A DNA stretch of 64,000 bases, taken from the NCBI GenBank assembly GCA_036927565.1, contig JAYESD010000004.1:161669697-161733696 (forward strand). Direction: 5' to 3'. The notes beneath the pieces were generated by a model that was given only the letters and a program-made list of their open reading frames with translations, was not told where the DNA came from and made no database searches. Below are positions 1 to 11,599 of the stretch, piece after piece. A program made the position numbers and the translations under genes. How positions within the stretch are numbered: position 1 is the stretch's first letter; the number at the start of each line of letters is the position of its first letter. Origin of the DNA: Tuctoria greenei (taxonomy: Eukaryota > Streptophyta > Magnoliopsida > Poales > Poaceae).

Positions 1-124
1 AAGGCTTGTACACCTTTTCCCATATTGCGAAGCCTTGTGCCTTGATGAAAGCTTCCATATGTGCCTTCCAAACCTGAAAATCAATACCACTAAACACACA
101 AGGTTTTGCGGAATATTTCTCCAT
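1..124 (-). CDS. Ty1/copia Gag, N-terminal fragment cut by window edge
   Basis: Read on the minus strand, an ATG at 124-122 opens a frame that stays open to the window edge (about 41 codons). It contains the pattern FSGIDFQVW, then a Met and a Lys-Ala-Gln stretch ending in a Trp. This is the 'F-x-G-x-x-(x)-x-W...M...W' start typical of copia-type Gag (UBN2/retrotran_gag family), the structural capsid protein of the element. It lies 48 bp downstream of a primer binding site at 173-184, the expected order LTR-PBS-gag. The rest of the element would lie left of the window. The family is fairly clear; the exact clade is not. Confidence 0.7.
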   Translation of the reverse strand, partial: MEKYSAKPCVFSGIDFQVWKAHMEAFIKAQGFAIWEKVYKP

Positions 125-172
125 AATGATTAGTCAAAAACACGTGCAAGTCACAAAGATTAGAGTACTGTA

Positions 173-184
173 GCTTTGATACAA
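173..184 (-). other. Primer binding site (initiator-Met tRNA type)
   Basis: On the minus strand this reads TTGTATCAAAGC, which matches the usual plant PBS TGGTATCAGAGC at 10 of 12 positions. It directly follows an LTR end (CTACA on the minus strand) and precedes the gag start at 124. Confidence 0.7.
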
Positions 185-784
185 ATTGTAGGATCCAAGA
201 GCACATGAAAAGCTACCAGAGGGGGTGAATGGTAGATTTAAAACTTTTTCAGCAGAAGCAACAAAAACCCCTCGGTAGAAAATCAACCTGTTAAGAAATA
301 GTGTGTGCGACTAATCTAAACATGGTCAATCGTGACAAAACCAGTATAGATTGTGGAGAATCAAGTTACAAAGACACGACAACAAGAATCACAAAAAACC
401 GTCAAGAAAAACTCAAGTTATGATCGGAAGATTGAACGAAGGTCAATCTGTTGTACTCGAGAAAAACCTGATCTGCAACACTGCAATGAAACTCGTATAG
501 ATCCAAAACAGCAAATCCAATGACTGTGAAATTTTCACACATGATAGATAATAAATTTGTGAAGACAACGCAAAAATAATCACGTCAATTGTATTTCTAA
601 AACTCAAGTTATGATAAAACCACCAAAGCAAAGTAGTGCTTGCAGAAACTTGACGAGAAAAAACTTGCCTGAAACAAGTTGGATGCACAAGGCACAAAAG
701 TTCCTTTAAACTACAAATTTTATTGATCAAACCACAAGAGGAACAGCCCCCAAAGTCTTGTACCACGAGCTCTAGCCTCCCTTG

Positions 785-792
785 CTTATATA
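785..792 (-). promoter_or_regulatory. TATA box of the LTR promoter
   Basis: The minus strand reads TATATAAG here, about 600 bp upstream of the PBS, in the orientation needed to transcribe the gag fragment at 124-1. Confidence 0.45.
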
Positions 793-1599
793 ACCAGCCC
801 TTAGGCCAACCCAAACCAAACTAGGACTCCTATCCTACTCAGTTTCCACCGAAACTTTCCATAACTGCTCAAGACTCTTCTATACGCAGATAGAAGCAAT
901 CCTAAGACTGCCAAACACCTTAGTAACGTATCCCAATTTCCTAAAAACAACTCAACTTTGTGACCCTCACGAAATCCTATCATAACCAACTCAAAATTTT
1001 CCATATTTGAGTCAAACCCGACTCAGCCGCATCATGAGTCCATAACCTAGCCGGTTGGACCTTTCCAACCAATTTTTTACGTCCACACCTCTTCATCACA
1101 CCTCAAAAGCATGTAGTCAAGGCCATTCACTCCTTGCGCACATGCAACATCTTCCAACAACGTCCACAATACCTTCATATGCATTGTTCTTGATTCAAAT
1201 ATGTTGCGCAACCTCCCGATCAACTCAACCACAATTCCTCCCGAACTTAGTTTGTGAACCTCACCTTCTCCCTTAGACCAGTTCAATGGATCCCGTCACC
1301 AACTATATCTTGAACTCAAGCAACACCTGCACATGAATAAACAACTGATACTTCCGAGCACAAGTCCTCGACTTGACTCACGTTAGTTCCGATAACCACA
1401 ACATCTTACGTGAGCACCTCACATAAGCATGTTGCAAACCATAGCAAAAAGATATCAACAATAACCACCAAAACACACCAAAAACATGTAAAATAATACT
1501 AACCAAACTTTCCATAGACATAAAGAAAGTTTGAATCAATTCAAAGTAATAGCCGAAACATTGCAATCTAGCGTCAGACCGTGCCAAAGCTAACCATAC

Positions 1600-1915
1600 C
1601 TTGAACCAGAGTTTACCAAAGCTTGTAGGACCTTGAAGCGGAGCTTGCCAAAGCTAGAAGGACCTAGAGCTGGAGCTAACCAAAGCTTGTCGGACCTTGC
1701 GCCAGAGCTTACCAAAGCTTGTCGGACCTAGCCACAGCAAGTCGGAACTAACCAAAATAAGTCGGACCTAGACAAAGTAAGTCGGACCTTACGTCGGACC
1801 TTGTCGGAGCTACCAAAAACAAGTAGGACCTATTGTTGGACCTTGCCGGAGCTACCCAAAACAAGTCAGACCTATTGTCGGACCTTTCAAGAGCTCAGAC
1901 CTAGAGCCAGACCCT
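1600..1915. repeat. Degenerate short tandem repeat inside the LTR
   Basis: Units of roughly 20-40 bp built on 'accaaagcttgtcggacct' and 'cggagctacc' recur about ten times with substitutions and variable spacing. The block lies in the presumed U3 part of the LTR, upstream of its TATA box in the direction of transcription. Confidence 0.6.
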
Positions 1916-1935
1916 GTTGAAAGGGTGTTTTGGCA

Positions 1936-2841
1936 GTATTCAAAACTTTTATTATCATATCCAATGTATTCATCAGACATCGGTCTCACAGAATTATGTT
2001 TAATTATACAATTGATGAAGTGATGAATTTTTTTTAGGTTTACAATTTCAATTGATGAAGTTTAGTTTTACATTGAATTAGGTTTCTATTATGTTTATTT
2101 GAATTGTTTGAGTTTTAATATACTATATATGTACATATAAATGGCCTTCGGGTCGGCTTGACCTGACACAACTTGTTTAGGGCACAACATGGCCCATTTA
2201 GGAGTAAGGTGAAGGATCCGTCTAGACGGGCACGAAGGCAAACGACAATGGTAAGGACGACAAGCACTCGCAGCGCGTGGATTGCATGCACTCACAATGT
2301 TTGACAACCTAAACCCTAAACTCATCATAAGTTAATGGTGGGATCCGAAGGGGCATAACATACTCTTTCTTTTTCTTTTCCCCTTCTCTCTCATTCTTTC
2401 CTCTCCCTATTAAATGACTGAAAAATGAAAGAAAATGTAACCTATAGAATATGCATCACCTATTTCGAACCCGCTTGTTTCACATGCGTTAATCATGTGA
2501 GGTGTGTTGGTTCCGAATTGTTCTTTTTTGGATAGCTTGGACATCCTTGGAGTGACCGAGGGGGCGTGAATTGTGACGAGATGCAGGTCTCGATCAGGAC
2601 GAGATTTTGACGTTATAACCTTGTTGTTGTCTGCTGCACCATTTTTGGGCATGCAGTTGGTGAACATCAGTGTTATGCTGTCGAAATTTCGTCTGGATCC
2701 AGACCACGAATCTTGTCGCTTTGCTCGGTCACTCTTAGATGGGTTTAGGACCTATCCTGGACAATAGATATAGGCGATAACATTAAACAAAGTATAAAAT
2801 AACCATAACTTCTCTGGCTTTATACTACAGATCAGTCAAAC
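1936..2841. other. Non-coding stretch before the transposase
   Basis: AT-rich DNA with a short local duplication of 'caattgatgaagt' (about 2009-2060). The short frames here do not resemble known proteins. It probably holds the 5' untranslated part of the CACTA element. I looked for a CACTA terminal inverted repeat and did not find a convincing one. Confidence 0.4.
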
Positions 2842-5800
2842 ATGGGTGAAGACCGCAGTTGGATGTATACTGGTTGGAAGAGCTGAATGGGTGGTCACTC
2901 GGATGATTGGTTCACCAAGTTAGATCAATTTTTGGATCAAGCATTTTCGTTGTCAACAGATGATAAGGTTTGGTGCCTATGTACAAAATGTCAGAACACC
3001 AAGTTTTTTAATAGAATGGAACTTTCGATGCACTTGTGGCCAAACAGTTTCACACCATATTATGAGGTGTGGACCTTCAACGGCGAGACTAAATCTCAAG
3101 TCGTAGAAGAAGTGGATGAGGATGATAATAGCACGGGGGTTGATTGGATGGATGAGATGCTAGAAGCTAGGGAAGTGGAGGATCCTCTTACAATGGAGGT
3201 AGGCAAGTTCTTCGAGTGGCTCAAGGCATCAGAACAGTCGGTGCATGAACACACGGATGTGACCATCCTTGCTTCTATGACCAGATTTATGGCAATTAAG
3301 TCTAAGTACTTATTTTCCATCAACTGCTACAACGATCTCATTAAACTGATCTGTGATATCCTTCCACAACCTCACAAAGTGCCTAAAGATATGTATCAGT
3401 CAAAGAAATTGATATCTGGTCTCGGTATGGACTATCAGAAAATTGATTTGTGCCAAGACAATTGCATGCTATTCTGGAAAGAGCACGCCAACAAGAATAG
3501 GTGCTTGAAATTGATAAACCGAGGTATGTCGAAGTTGTTAAAGACGATGGTGATAATGTGATGACACATGTCACACATAAGAAGCTTCATTACTTGCACG
3601 TGACTCCTCGGTTGAAGCGGCTGTTTATTTAAAAAAGAAGCGCAAGACACATGAGATGACACAAAGAAGGTGTACGTGAGAAGAAAGAATTCTTAACATA
3701 CTTGTTCAACGGTGATAAATGGAAGGCGTTGGACCGTTTCCATCCATATTTTGCTCATGATGCGAGAGATGTTCGCATCTGGTTAGCAACACATAGATTC
3801 TCACCGTTTAGTACAAAACACCACGCCATACTCCTGTTGGCCCATCTTTGTCATTTTGTACAACCTCCACTGACTTTTTGTATGAGGTACAAGTTCATGT
3901 TCCTCAGCCTCATTGTGCCTGGGCCAGATCATCTTGGCTCACGTGTCAACGTGATGTTCAAACTGCTGATCAAATAATTGAAAATTTTGTGGATAGGAGT
4001 CGAATCGTACGAAACATGCAAGAAGCAGAAATTCAACCTTCGATGTGCTTATCTGTGGTCCGTCCATGATTTGCCGGCATACGGCTTGTTTTCCAGATGG
4101 AGCACTCATGATCGTCTGACAAGTCTGATATGTGCTTCAGACACAGATTTCTTTTGACTAATTCATGGAGGCAAGATATCCTACTTTGATTGTCACAAAC
4201 GTTGGCTGCCTCTGAATCACATATTTAGGCATTAGAGGCATGTCTTCAAAAAGGACACTGTTGTCACTAAAGGACCACTGAAACGTCTTAACGGGTCAGA
4301 AATTGCTGATATTTTGGACAAACTGGTGCTAGATGAAGGTCTTCCTGTATATTTCGTAGGTTACAGAGAGGAAGACAATTGGACTCACACATGTGAACTT
4401 TGGGAGCTACTGTATGTGGAAGTCGTTGATTCTAATGCAAAACATTGATGTCATGCATCATGAGTGTAACCTTGGCGAAAGTATCATAAGTACATGCATG
4501 AATATGACTGGCAAAATGAAAGACAGTATAAAAGCTAGACAGGATTTAGCAGAGATTTATAACCGTCCAACTCTTCAAATCTCTGAAAGTGGTGGTAGGC
4601 CACATGCTTCTTTCTATCTTTGACCTAAAGAAAAGAAAGAAGTCATGAAATGGTTGAAAACTTTGAAATTCCCAAGTGGTTACACAGCTAGCCTGAAACA
4701 AGACGTGAATGTGAATACTAGAAACCACTGGGTTGAAGAGTCATGATTATCACATATCTTGGAAAGAGTCCTACCTGTTATGTTTCAGGGCTATCTAGAT
4801 GATGCGGTGAGGAAGGTTTTATCCGAGCTCAGCTATTTCTATAGACACCCCTGTGGTAAAGAAATCAAGATAGGAATGATGGATAAGTTAGAGAAGGAGA
4901 TACATGTGCTATTATGTAAGATGGAAAAAATTTCTGACGGGTTTCTTCAATCCAATGCAACATCTGCCTATCCATCTTCCATTCGAAGCTAAATTTTGTG
5001 GTCTTGTACAATAAAGGTGGATGTATCACATTGAAAGAGCGCTACGATATCTGAAACCAATGGTTGGCAACAGGGCAAGGGTGGAAGGGAGCATCACTGC
5101 AGTATTTACTCATAAGGAAGTAGGATACTTTTCAAGTGTCTACTTTGTAGAGGAACACAATGTCAATACTTCAGCGATGCAGTACAATGTTGACAAAGCA
5201 CCCCCCTGTAGCAACCTTTCCATTTTTCAAATGAGAAGCACTACCATTGGTCGCTACACGGCCTACGACCTACGACCTACCCGAACATGACAGGATGGTT
5301 GCTTTACTCTACATGTACACAAATACAGATGGCATGGAAAAATATTTTGAGTAAGTGTTTGTCCTTCATTTATGCTAATCAACATATTTTTCTACTCATG
5401 TATCCTTAATTGTTCTTTCACATGTAGCGAGTTCCACAAGAACCATTGGCCACATAGGCATCAACCCATGACCAAACAAGTAGAAAGGATGCAGCGAGCT
5501 GGATTAAATGAAGGGCTGAATTTCCTACCATGGTTTCGAGATTATGTAATACTCTCTTGTCTTCTTTATATTATCACTTATGATTATTAAAGAAGTATTC
5601 TTATAATTTACTATCATTTTGGACAGTGCATGACTCACGACATCCATCAATATTTGCGGCAGCTATCTTATGGATTGGCGAAAGTTAGAAGCTATGGTCG
5701 ATATGACGTAAATGGCTTCCGATTTTGTACAACTCATTTTGAAGCTCTTCGTCCTCTTGCGGCAACGTCAAATTCCGCAGTTATGACGAGGGCAACTGAC

Positions 5801-6313
5801 TCCCAAGGGCATGAATTCAATTCTTATGCGATCATTAACAAAGTCCTTGAATTTAGTTTTACCGGAAATAAGACACTTTGATAGAAATCATGGAACTCGA
5901 CAAAACAAATTTGGAATGGTGGAAGTAAAACACAAGGACCAACTACGAGGTTACAATACATTTGTTCTTGCACACCAAGTGGAGCAAGTGTATTATCTAT
6001 CTTATCCATGCACAAAGCTCAGTGATTGGTGTGTGGTAAATAAGGTGAATCCTCGTGAGCGGTTATATACTCCTGGAGATGATGTTTACAATGATAGTGA
6101 AGAGGTTGAAGATGTTACCAAGAAGAAGAGTTGCAATACACTTTATCATTGATCCTGGTGCAAGACTCGATCAATTAGATGGACGTTGAAGATGTAGAGA
6201 CAGATGATATGCGAAAACGAAAATGGGAACATGTCACATTGGAAGATCGTTGGGCTGGTTTAAAGAGTAGGGCACATGATTATGATGTTGATGAATTTCG
6301 AATGTCATTATAA
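2842..6313 (+). pseudogene. CACTA TNP2-type transposase pseudogene
   Basis: The ATG at 2842 opens with RSWMY, the signature of the transposase-associated domain that precedes TNP2 transposases, and continues to a C-x-C-x2-C cluster (CLCTKC) near 2980. A TGA at 2884 already interrupts it. Further matches to the family follow in order: KIDLCQDNCMLFWKE near 3440-3480, WKALDRFHPYFAHDARDVR near 3720-3780, a degraded catalytic middle at 3880-4420, DVMHHECNLGES near 4448, and a DUF4216-like C-terminal part (DVNGFRF near 5710, then GMVEVKHKDQLRGY near 5915). Two GT-AG introns still look intact, at 5351-5427 and 5546-5626. Many stops and frame changes lie between these blocks, so no active protein is possible. 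Family assignment is firm; exon borders elsewhere are not. Confidence 0.8.
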
Positions 6314-6436
6314 GTAACGTTTTCTTCATGATAGTAACATGAATTTTTTATATGTTATTTGCATATTTTGTAATATGAATTTTGTATATCTTATTTGCAT
6401 ATTTTGTAACATGAATTTTGTATATCTTAAAATAGT

Positions 6437-8705
6437 ATGTCGTTAAAGAAGGATAAAAGGTGGCGGGATGAGGGGGTTCCTCGCTAGGGTTGAAGAGGCT
6501 TTCGCTGGTAACTCGTTGAGTGGGAGCAGACGCTCTCAGCTCATGAGTCATGTTCAGACCAGCGCTACGACTTCGTCACAACAACACACAGAGGTAAATT
6601 TCACTAGTCTTTGACAAATAATTAGAATCCAATTTCTAATTAAACTTACTTATGAATCATTTGAATATTGCAGTCCGACTCACCATTTGGCTCAGAGGTT
6701 AGGGAGCCAGTTGAGCATGGCTACCCTTCGGCTAGCGAGCCATGGGCTGGCAAGACCTTGGTTGCTCAACCCTCTGGCTTGGCTGGTGACGAGCCTTCTG
6801 GGTCACCAGACATGGTGCCCCAACAGAGGCGACGGACGAGATGGACTCAATTTGTTAGTCTTTCTTGGGTCCCTTCATAGAAGATCATGATTCAGCCGGT
6901 TGGAGACAGGTAATAAAATAGTAAAGTTCAATTCTGGTTTCTTTTGATTACTTAAGTAATGTATCAATAAATATCTTGCAGCGCTTGGCACGACACATCT
7001 TTCACCGCTGACAGACACCAGAGACCGGTGAACGATACCCTCAGGTTCATTTGATTACTTAAGTATTGTATCAATAAATATCTTGTAGCGCTTGGCATGA
7101 CACGTCTTTCAGCGCTGACAGACACCATAGACTGGTGAACAGTGTCCTTAGGTCCTTATTGTGTATGCACTATCTCAGGGTCATCGACGTGGTGCTCGCT
7201 ACATCGTGGGAGGACTACGCTCGCGCCCCTCACCAAGAGCACTGCAATGTTCAGGAGGTTGTATGGGACAATTTTATAGTAGTATGTTAAATATATTTTC
7301 TAAGTTCAAACTATTGATCTCTTATAAATTATTAATAAAACATCCCTTCAATACTTTCTTTATTATAGGAAAGGTATATTTTGGAGGACCCGGACGATCG
7401 TCGCATGCTTGAGCATGCGATGAAGGTGTTTCACTTCAACTTTGGGAGATGGTTCCGCAAGCTTTGTCGAACACTTGTACTCAAGTGATTAATGAGTACT
7501 TGAATGCAAACCAGCATGACGTGCGACACTTCAGGTAGGAGAGCGAGAGGCACCTGATGGAAGAGAAGTAGGCGCAGGTACGTCGGCTGTAGTAAATATT
7601 ATTTTTGATAATTTTGTTAATGGTATTTTAACGACCTATAAATATGTGTAGGGCATGTGAGCTGGTTGCAGGGTCAGTCCGATGCATATCGGGCTCTTTG
7701 TAGGTATTGGGCAAGTGATGCGTTCATCGCTAAGTCAGACAGGACTCGAGGGTGCAGAGGGGTCAAAGGGAAGCACAACCACGGCCAAGATCACCACTTG
7801 TGTTTAGCTAAATGCATGGTAAGTGTGACTAACTTATGTTTATATATTCAAAATATACTGTTCACACTGACAAGTATTGATAGGAGGGCGAGATGGGGTG
7901 CCACCGACCCCTAAAGAGAGGTCAGAGGACCATTCTCAGCCTGAGGGGTGCAGACGGGCCACAGCCGAGTGGCTGGTATGTTTACAAATCATTTAAATAA
8001 TTCTAACTATATGGATTGTTGAACTTACATGGTTTACTTGTTTTTCAGGCTATGTACGAGGAGAAGGCTCTGAGGATACACGACCCAAGTTTTGATTGGG
8101 AAAATGAACAGATTGGTCCTCAAGCCGTGTATGCAAGGGGAGGCGAAAAAGCACACAGAAGTGGAGCTGGTAATTCGTTTTATCGTTTTCAATTCAAGAT
8201 ATTTTCATTTCATATTACTGATTATTTTTTTAGTCTCAACATATTCGACGGAGTTTTCGACTCGAGGGCGGCATGACCATCGAGAGGCAGTTCCACACAA
8301 GCTTCGTTGGCGGGCCCGAGTCACCGTGTCTCGTATGTGGAGACTCTTGCCTGTGGGGTCTAGGAGAGATGCGAGCAGCAGCAGGCGCAGAGGGTGGAGA
8401 TGGAGACGCATAGGGTGGCAATAGAGGCACAGAGGGCGGTGATGTGGGCCACCATCTCCTACTAGCAAGCCTGCATGGCGCAGATGCGGGAGGCGATGGA
8501 GCTGCTAAGGCGGGCAATGGAGGTAAGTTAAAGTAATCTATATTCATCGCATTCTTAATAATATGTAATAACCTATAATATTTGCAATGACAGACACTTT
8601 TTCAAGGCCAGAGGCCAGGGGTGAAACTCGAGCTACCTCTGCTGGCACCGCCACCGCCACAGGTGCACTCATCGCTGCCGATGCACCCTTCTCAGGGTTT
8701 TTAGG
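6437..8705 (+). pseudogene. CACTA second gene, Transposase_24-like pseudogene
   Basis: An ATG at 6437 starts a Lys/Arg-rich frame stopped at codon 17. Downstream, short open exon-like blocks alternate with AT-rich introns: a block ending at a GT near 6592, a Pro-rich block at 6674-6880, a block with LEDPDDRRMLEHAMK and WFRKL near 7380-7460, a block with YRALCRYWASDAF near 7685-7725, a block with MYEEKALRIHDPSFDWENE near 8052-8110, and a C-terminal Gln/Pro-rich end at 8705. The spacing and the W-x-x-L-C-x-Y-W-type motif resemble the accessory protein (Ptta/En/Spm, Transposase_24) of CACTA elements. Stops in several blocks make it a pseudogene. The assignment relies mostly on position after TNP2. 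Confidence 0.5.
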
Positions 8706-8718
8706 TAATAAAAAACGT

Positions 8719-8835
8719 TCTTACTTAGTCTTAATTCATCAAACATAGGTAAATCTAACTCAACTTAGCTATTTTAGTCTTACTTAGTCTTAATTAATCA
8801 AACATAGTGAAATTTAACTCAAATTAGCTAAAGTA
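8719..8835. repeat. Imperfect tandem duplication, about 60 bp unit
   Basis: Two adjacent copies share 'cttacttagtcttaatt' then 'atcaaacata' and 'taactcaa.ttagcta'. They differ at a handful of positions. It sits between the end of the CACTA gene and the LINE fragment, and could be a subterminal repeat of the CACTA element, which often has such arrays. No gene in 8706-8880. Confidence 0.55.
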
Positions 8836-8880
8836 AGCTCAATATGGTCAATTCTAGCTTGTTTAATCAATTCTAGTCAA

Positions 8881-9899
8881 TTTCATACCATGAGACGCCC
8901 TGATACAGGTGGCCATTTTTGTTTAATTCAGTAATTGATGCACTTAAGTTTAGGGAGTTAGAATAGACTGGGCTTAAGCTTACTTGGGCAAATTCAATGC
9001 ATGCTCCCACTTTTCAGAAATTGGATAGGATTTTAATGTCTATTGTTTCGGAACAGAAATTTCCATTGTCTACGGTAGTTACATTGACAAGGGGAATTTC
9101 GAACCATACTCCACTCTAACTGGATTCAGAAACTCCGTCTATAGTACAACAACCAGTATTAAATTTGAACTTGGATGGATACTAAGGGAGGGCTTCCATG
9201 AGATGGTAAGAGAAGTGTGGACTTCAGAGGGATGAGACGCGACACTGTTGGATCGATGGCAGTCAAAAATAAGGTGTCTCAGACACCATCTTAGAGGTTG
9301 GGTAAAGAATATTAGCAGAGTTTATAAAGAGTAAAACTTATTAGATGAGCTAGGTATACTGGATAAAAGAGCAGAATCAACGATGCTAACTGATGTTGAG
9401 ATGAATAGGAAAAACTATCTCAACGACCGTTTAGCTCAGCTGCTACAAGAAGAAGAGATCAAATGGTAGGAACAGGCAAAAACAAAACATTTGTTAGAAG
9501 GCGATTCAAACATAGAGTATTTTCATTCAGTGGCAAACGAAAGCACAGGAAAACTAGAATACCAATTACAGGATGGAGATTGGGAAGTAAACGGGTATGA
9601 GGTGTTGAAGAGATATATTATCAGGTATTATAAAAACCTTTTGGTCCCCCAGTGGAGAGCCCCTTCCATCTAGATCCAAATTCTACAGAGGATATTCCAC
9701 AAGTTTTCCAAGAAGAAAATAAGATACTGAATCAACAATTTACAATTGAGAAGGTGAAAAAGGTAATATTCAAAATGAAAAATAATAAGGCACCCAGATT
9801 TGATGGCTTTGCAGTGGAGTTTTATCAGGCTTTCTTAGATCTAAGAAAATATGATTTGATGAAATGTTTTATGAATTTCATGCAAACAACTTATCCCTG
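8881..9899 (+). pseudogene. LINE (non-LTR) ORF2 fragment: endonuclease end to start of RT
   Basis: The first blocks match the C-terminal half of the LINE apurinic-type endonuclease: FHTMRRPD near 8882, FNSVIDAL near 8922, LTWANS near 8980, PTFQKLDRILMS near 9010 and TRGISNHTPL near 9090 (SDH of active enzymes is SNH here). The linker follows, with LREGFHEMVREVW and LLEGDSNIEYFHS near 9490 (family pattern W-x-x-x-G-D-x-N-T-x-F-F-H). Then comes the first RT motif, with KNNKAPRFDGFAVEFYQ near 9780-9830. Stops and at least two frame changes occur. The fragment ends abruptly at 9899 where LTR D begins, and neither ORF1, the RT palm nor a poly-A tail is visible. LINE proteins copy their own RNA at a nicked target; this copy cannot. 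Confidence 0.8.
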
Positions 9900-11310
9900 T
9901 GTGAGGACCGGGGTCCACACTTTCCAGGAATCATATTGGGTGGTGTCGTGCGATGCGACACCCAACATCATACATGTAAACAAACATGTATTACATAAAT
10001 CATTTGCTAAAATTTACAATGTTGTTCAGTTTACAAATATTTTTCATAAAAATAAACTACAGCGGAACATAACATAACAACTCTCACACTTACGTCTAAC
10101 TAAGCAAAAGAGAAACCGTCCAGCCCACGGATGCTCCTCATTGGGCACACGAAGATCATACGGCAGCGGCATGAATTCCCGTGAGTATACTGCTCGGAGG
10201 GTTCCAAGTCTCATTAGACAATCATAATCATAAGCATAGAGCTTAGTACCTGCAAAACAACTAATATAGCAACCGTGAGTATGAAGGTCCAGCAAGACTT
10301 AACAGTCTCACCTACAAATGGAACGTTACATGAGGGTAATGACATAAACATAGGATAGCACATTTGCATAAAAGACTTGCCTAAATGTGGGTCCTTATTT
10401 TCAGATTTATTAGCAGCAGATAAAACCTTGTGCGGAGCAACATCATAACTCCATAGTCAAATAAGAAACGCTTCATCACAATGTTGCTTACCCAAGGTGG
10501 AATAAGAAATTTAGTGCACTAAACTAATCCATACAACATAGCAATACAATGATAATATAATGTTCTCAACAACAATGATTAATTTCGATCTCAAGTGCAA
10601 GTATTTACTACGTTACAACTCAGTGAACAAGTGGTACTCATATAACCATGAGGGATGGTGATTCGAATCAAAAGACACCTGGAATACGCGACACCTACGC
10701 CCGTACTAGAAGTCACGTAGGTGCACTCCACGGATGCCGTACGTGGCAACCTTTCTCAAGTTCCACCCAAGTTGAATCGATTCGATCATCTAGGATAGTA
10801 TTCCCACTCACAATGCACCCTTCCGCTATGAATATGTCATGAGCGAGTTTCCATCTACTTTGCTGCAGCCGAAAGCCTGAGGCGATAAAAAAACTCTCAA
10901 CAATGGCTTCCCAAGGTACATTGATTTCCTAGACCCTGTATATCCAATATGCCTCTGGTACAACTCAAACTTGCTCAGCAGGGTGTCATACGGATCGGTC
11001 CGTAACCGACACCGGCAATGATGCACATGCAAGACCATGTCTTGCTGCATCCTACGCCCCTGCCCGGTCTTATAATCTGATTACTAATCCATTTCTCGAA
11101 CCAACTCCATGCGAATAATTCCTAGCTAAGCGAGTAGATTCCAATTACTCGACTTCTACCGAATCCTATACAACCTTTAGCATAGCATATTCTACACGAT
11201 GACTTAACGACTACCCAAATACTCCATGGGGTTTTCTGGTCATGCAAGTGGAGCATCAATATAACCTAGACATAATGCACTGTTCAATCATAACCAATAT
11301 AGAGTATACT
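9900..11310 (-). mobile_element. LTR D, reverse-oriented partial LTR related to element A
   Basis: The left end reads tgtgaggaccgg and continues through a 'gggtggtgtcgtgcgatgcgacacc' type block. This is the reverse complement of the end of the LTR of element A (about 16315-16381). At the other end, 'catgcaagtggagcatcaat' and 'gagtagattccaattactcga' match, in reverse complement, A-LTR positions near 15030 and 15150. So D carries only about the last 1.35 kb of an LTR of this family and is clearly more diverged than A's two LTRs are from each other. It stops where the LTR of Z begins. No coding capacity. The 11310 border is approximate. Confidence 0.7.
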
Positions 11311-11599
11311 AAAAGTGCATCCAGGCATTCCCTTGTGGGTTTTGGACGATTGATGACAAACAAATGAGATCCTAATGAACTTGTTGACATAAATTCAGGT
11401 GAACTCAGATGAGATAGTTTGGTGCACTTAAAAAGTGAAAAATGAAGTGATGTAGAAAAAGAAAAGCCCAATTGATGAATGAAGCGCAAAGTAGACTTAA
11501 TTGTATAGCATGTGTGTGAGAGACACATCCCAAGTGCTCAAGTCTTTTCGTAGGGGTAAGGGCTTAAAATCAACCTTAATAATTCACTGAGCATCGAAT

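Larger units (their letters stand above)
187..1935 (-). mobile_element. LTR of the minus-strand copia element
   Basis: The LTR ends at 187 (plus-strand TGTAGG, two bases from the PBS). The other border is uncertain. A TGCCA on the minus strand at 1935 is a plausible start and gives an LTR of about 1.75 kb. A TATA box on the minus strand at 785-792 gives the right transcription direction for the gag at 124. The stretch 1600-1915 contains a degenerate short repeat. No long credible coding frame is present; frames of 60-120 codons on either strand look random. Confidence 0.5.
2842..8705 (+). mobile_element. CACTA (En/Spm) DNA transposon, decayed coding part
   Basis: Two pseudogenes lie in tandem on the plus strand: a TNP2-type transposase (2842-6313) followed by a Transposase_24-like gene (6437-8705). 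This pair and order are typical of plant CACTA elements, in which one product acts as the catalytic transposase and the other is an accessory or DNA-binding protein. The coordinates cover only the coding part. Termini and 3-bp target duplications were not identified, so full extent is unknown. Confidence 0.7.

Noticed and set aside
1055..1587. Short frames of about 70 codons on both strands
   Set aside because: They lie in the left LTR; they show no family pattern and overlap each other in different frames.
6600..6625. 'cactagtctttg' considered as a CACTA terminal repeat
   Set aside because: It lies between two blocks of the second CACTA gene and has no inverted partner or target duplication.
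8205..8547. Pro/Ser/Ala-rich minus-strand frames of 87 and 103 codons
   Set aside because: They overlap exon-like blocks of the CACTA second gene on the plus strand, and the composition follows from GC-rich repeats.
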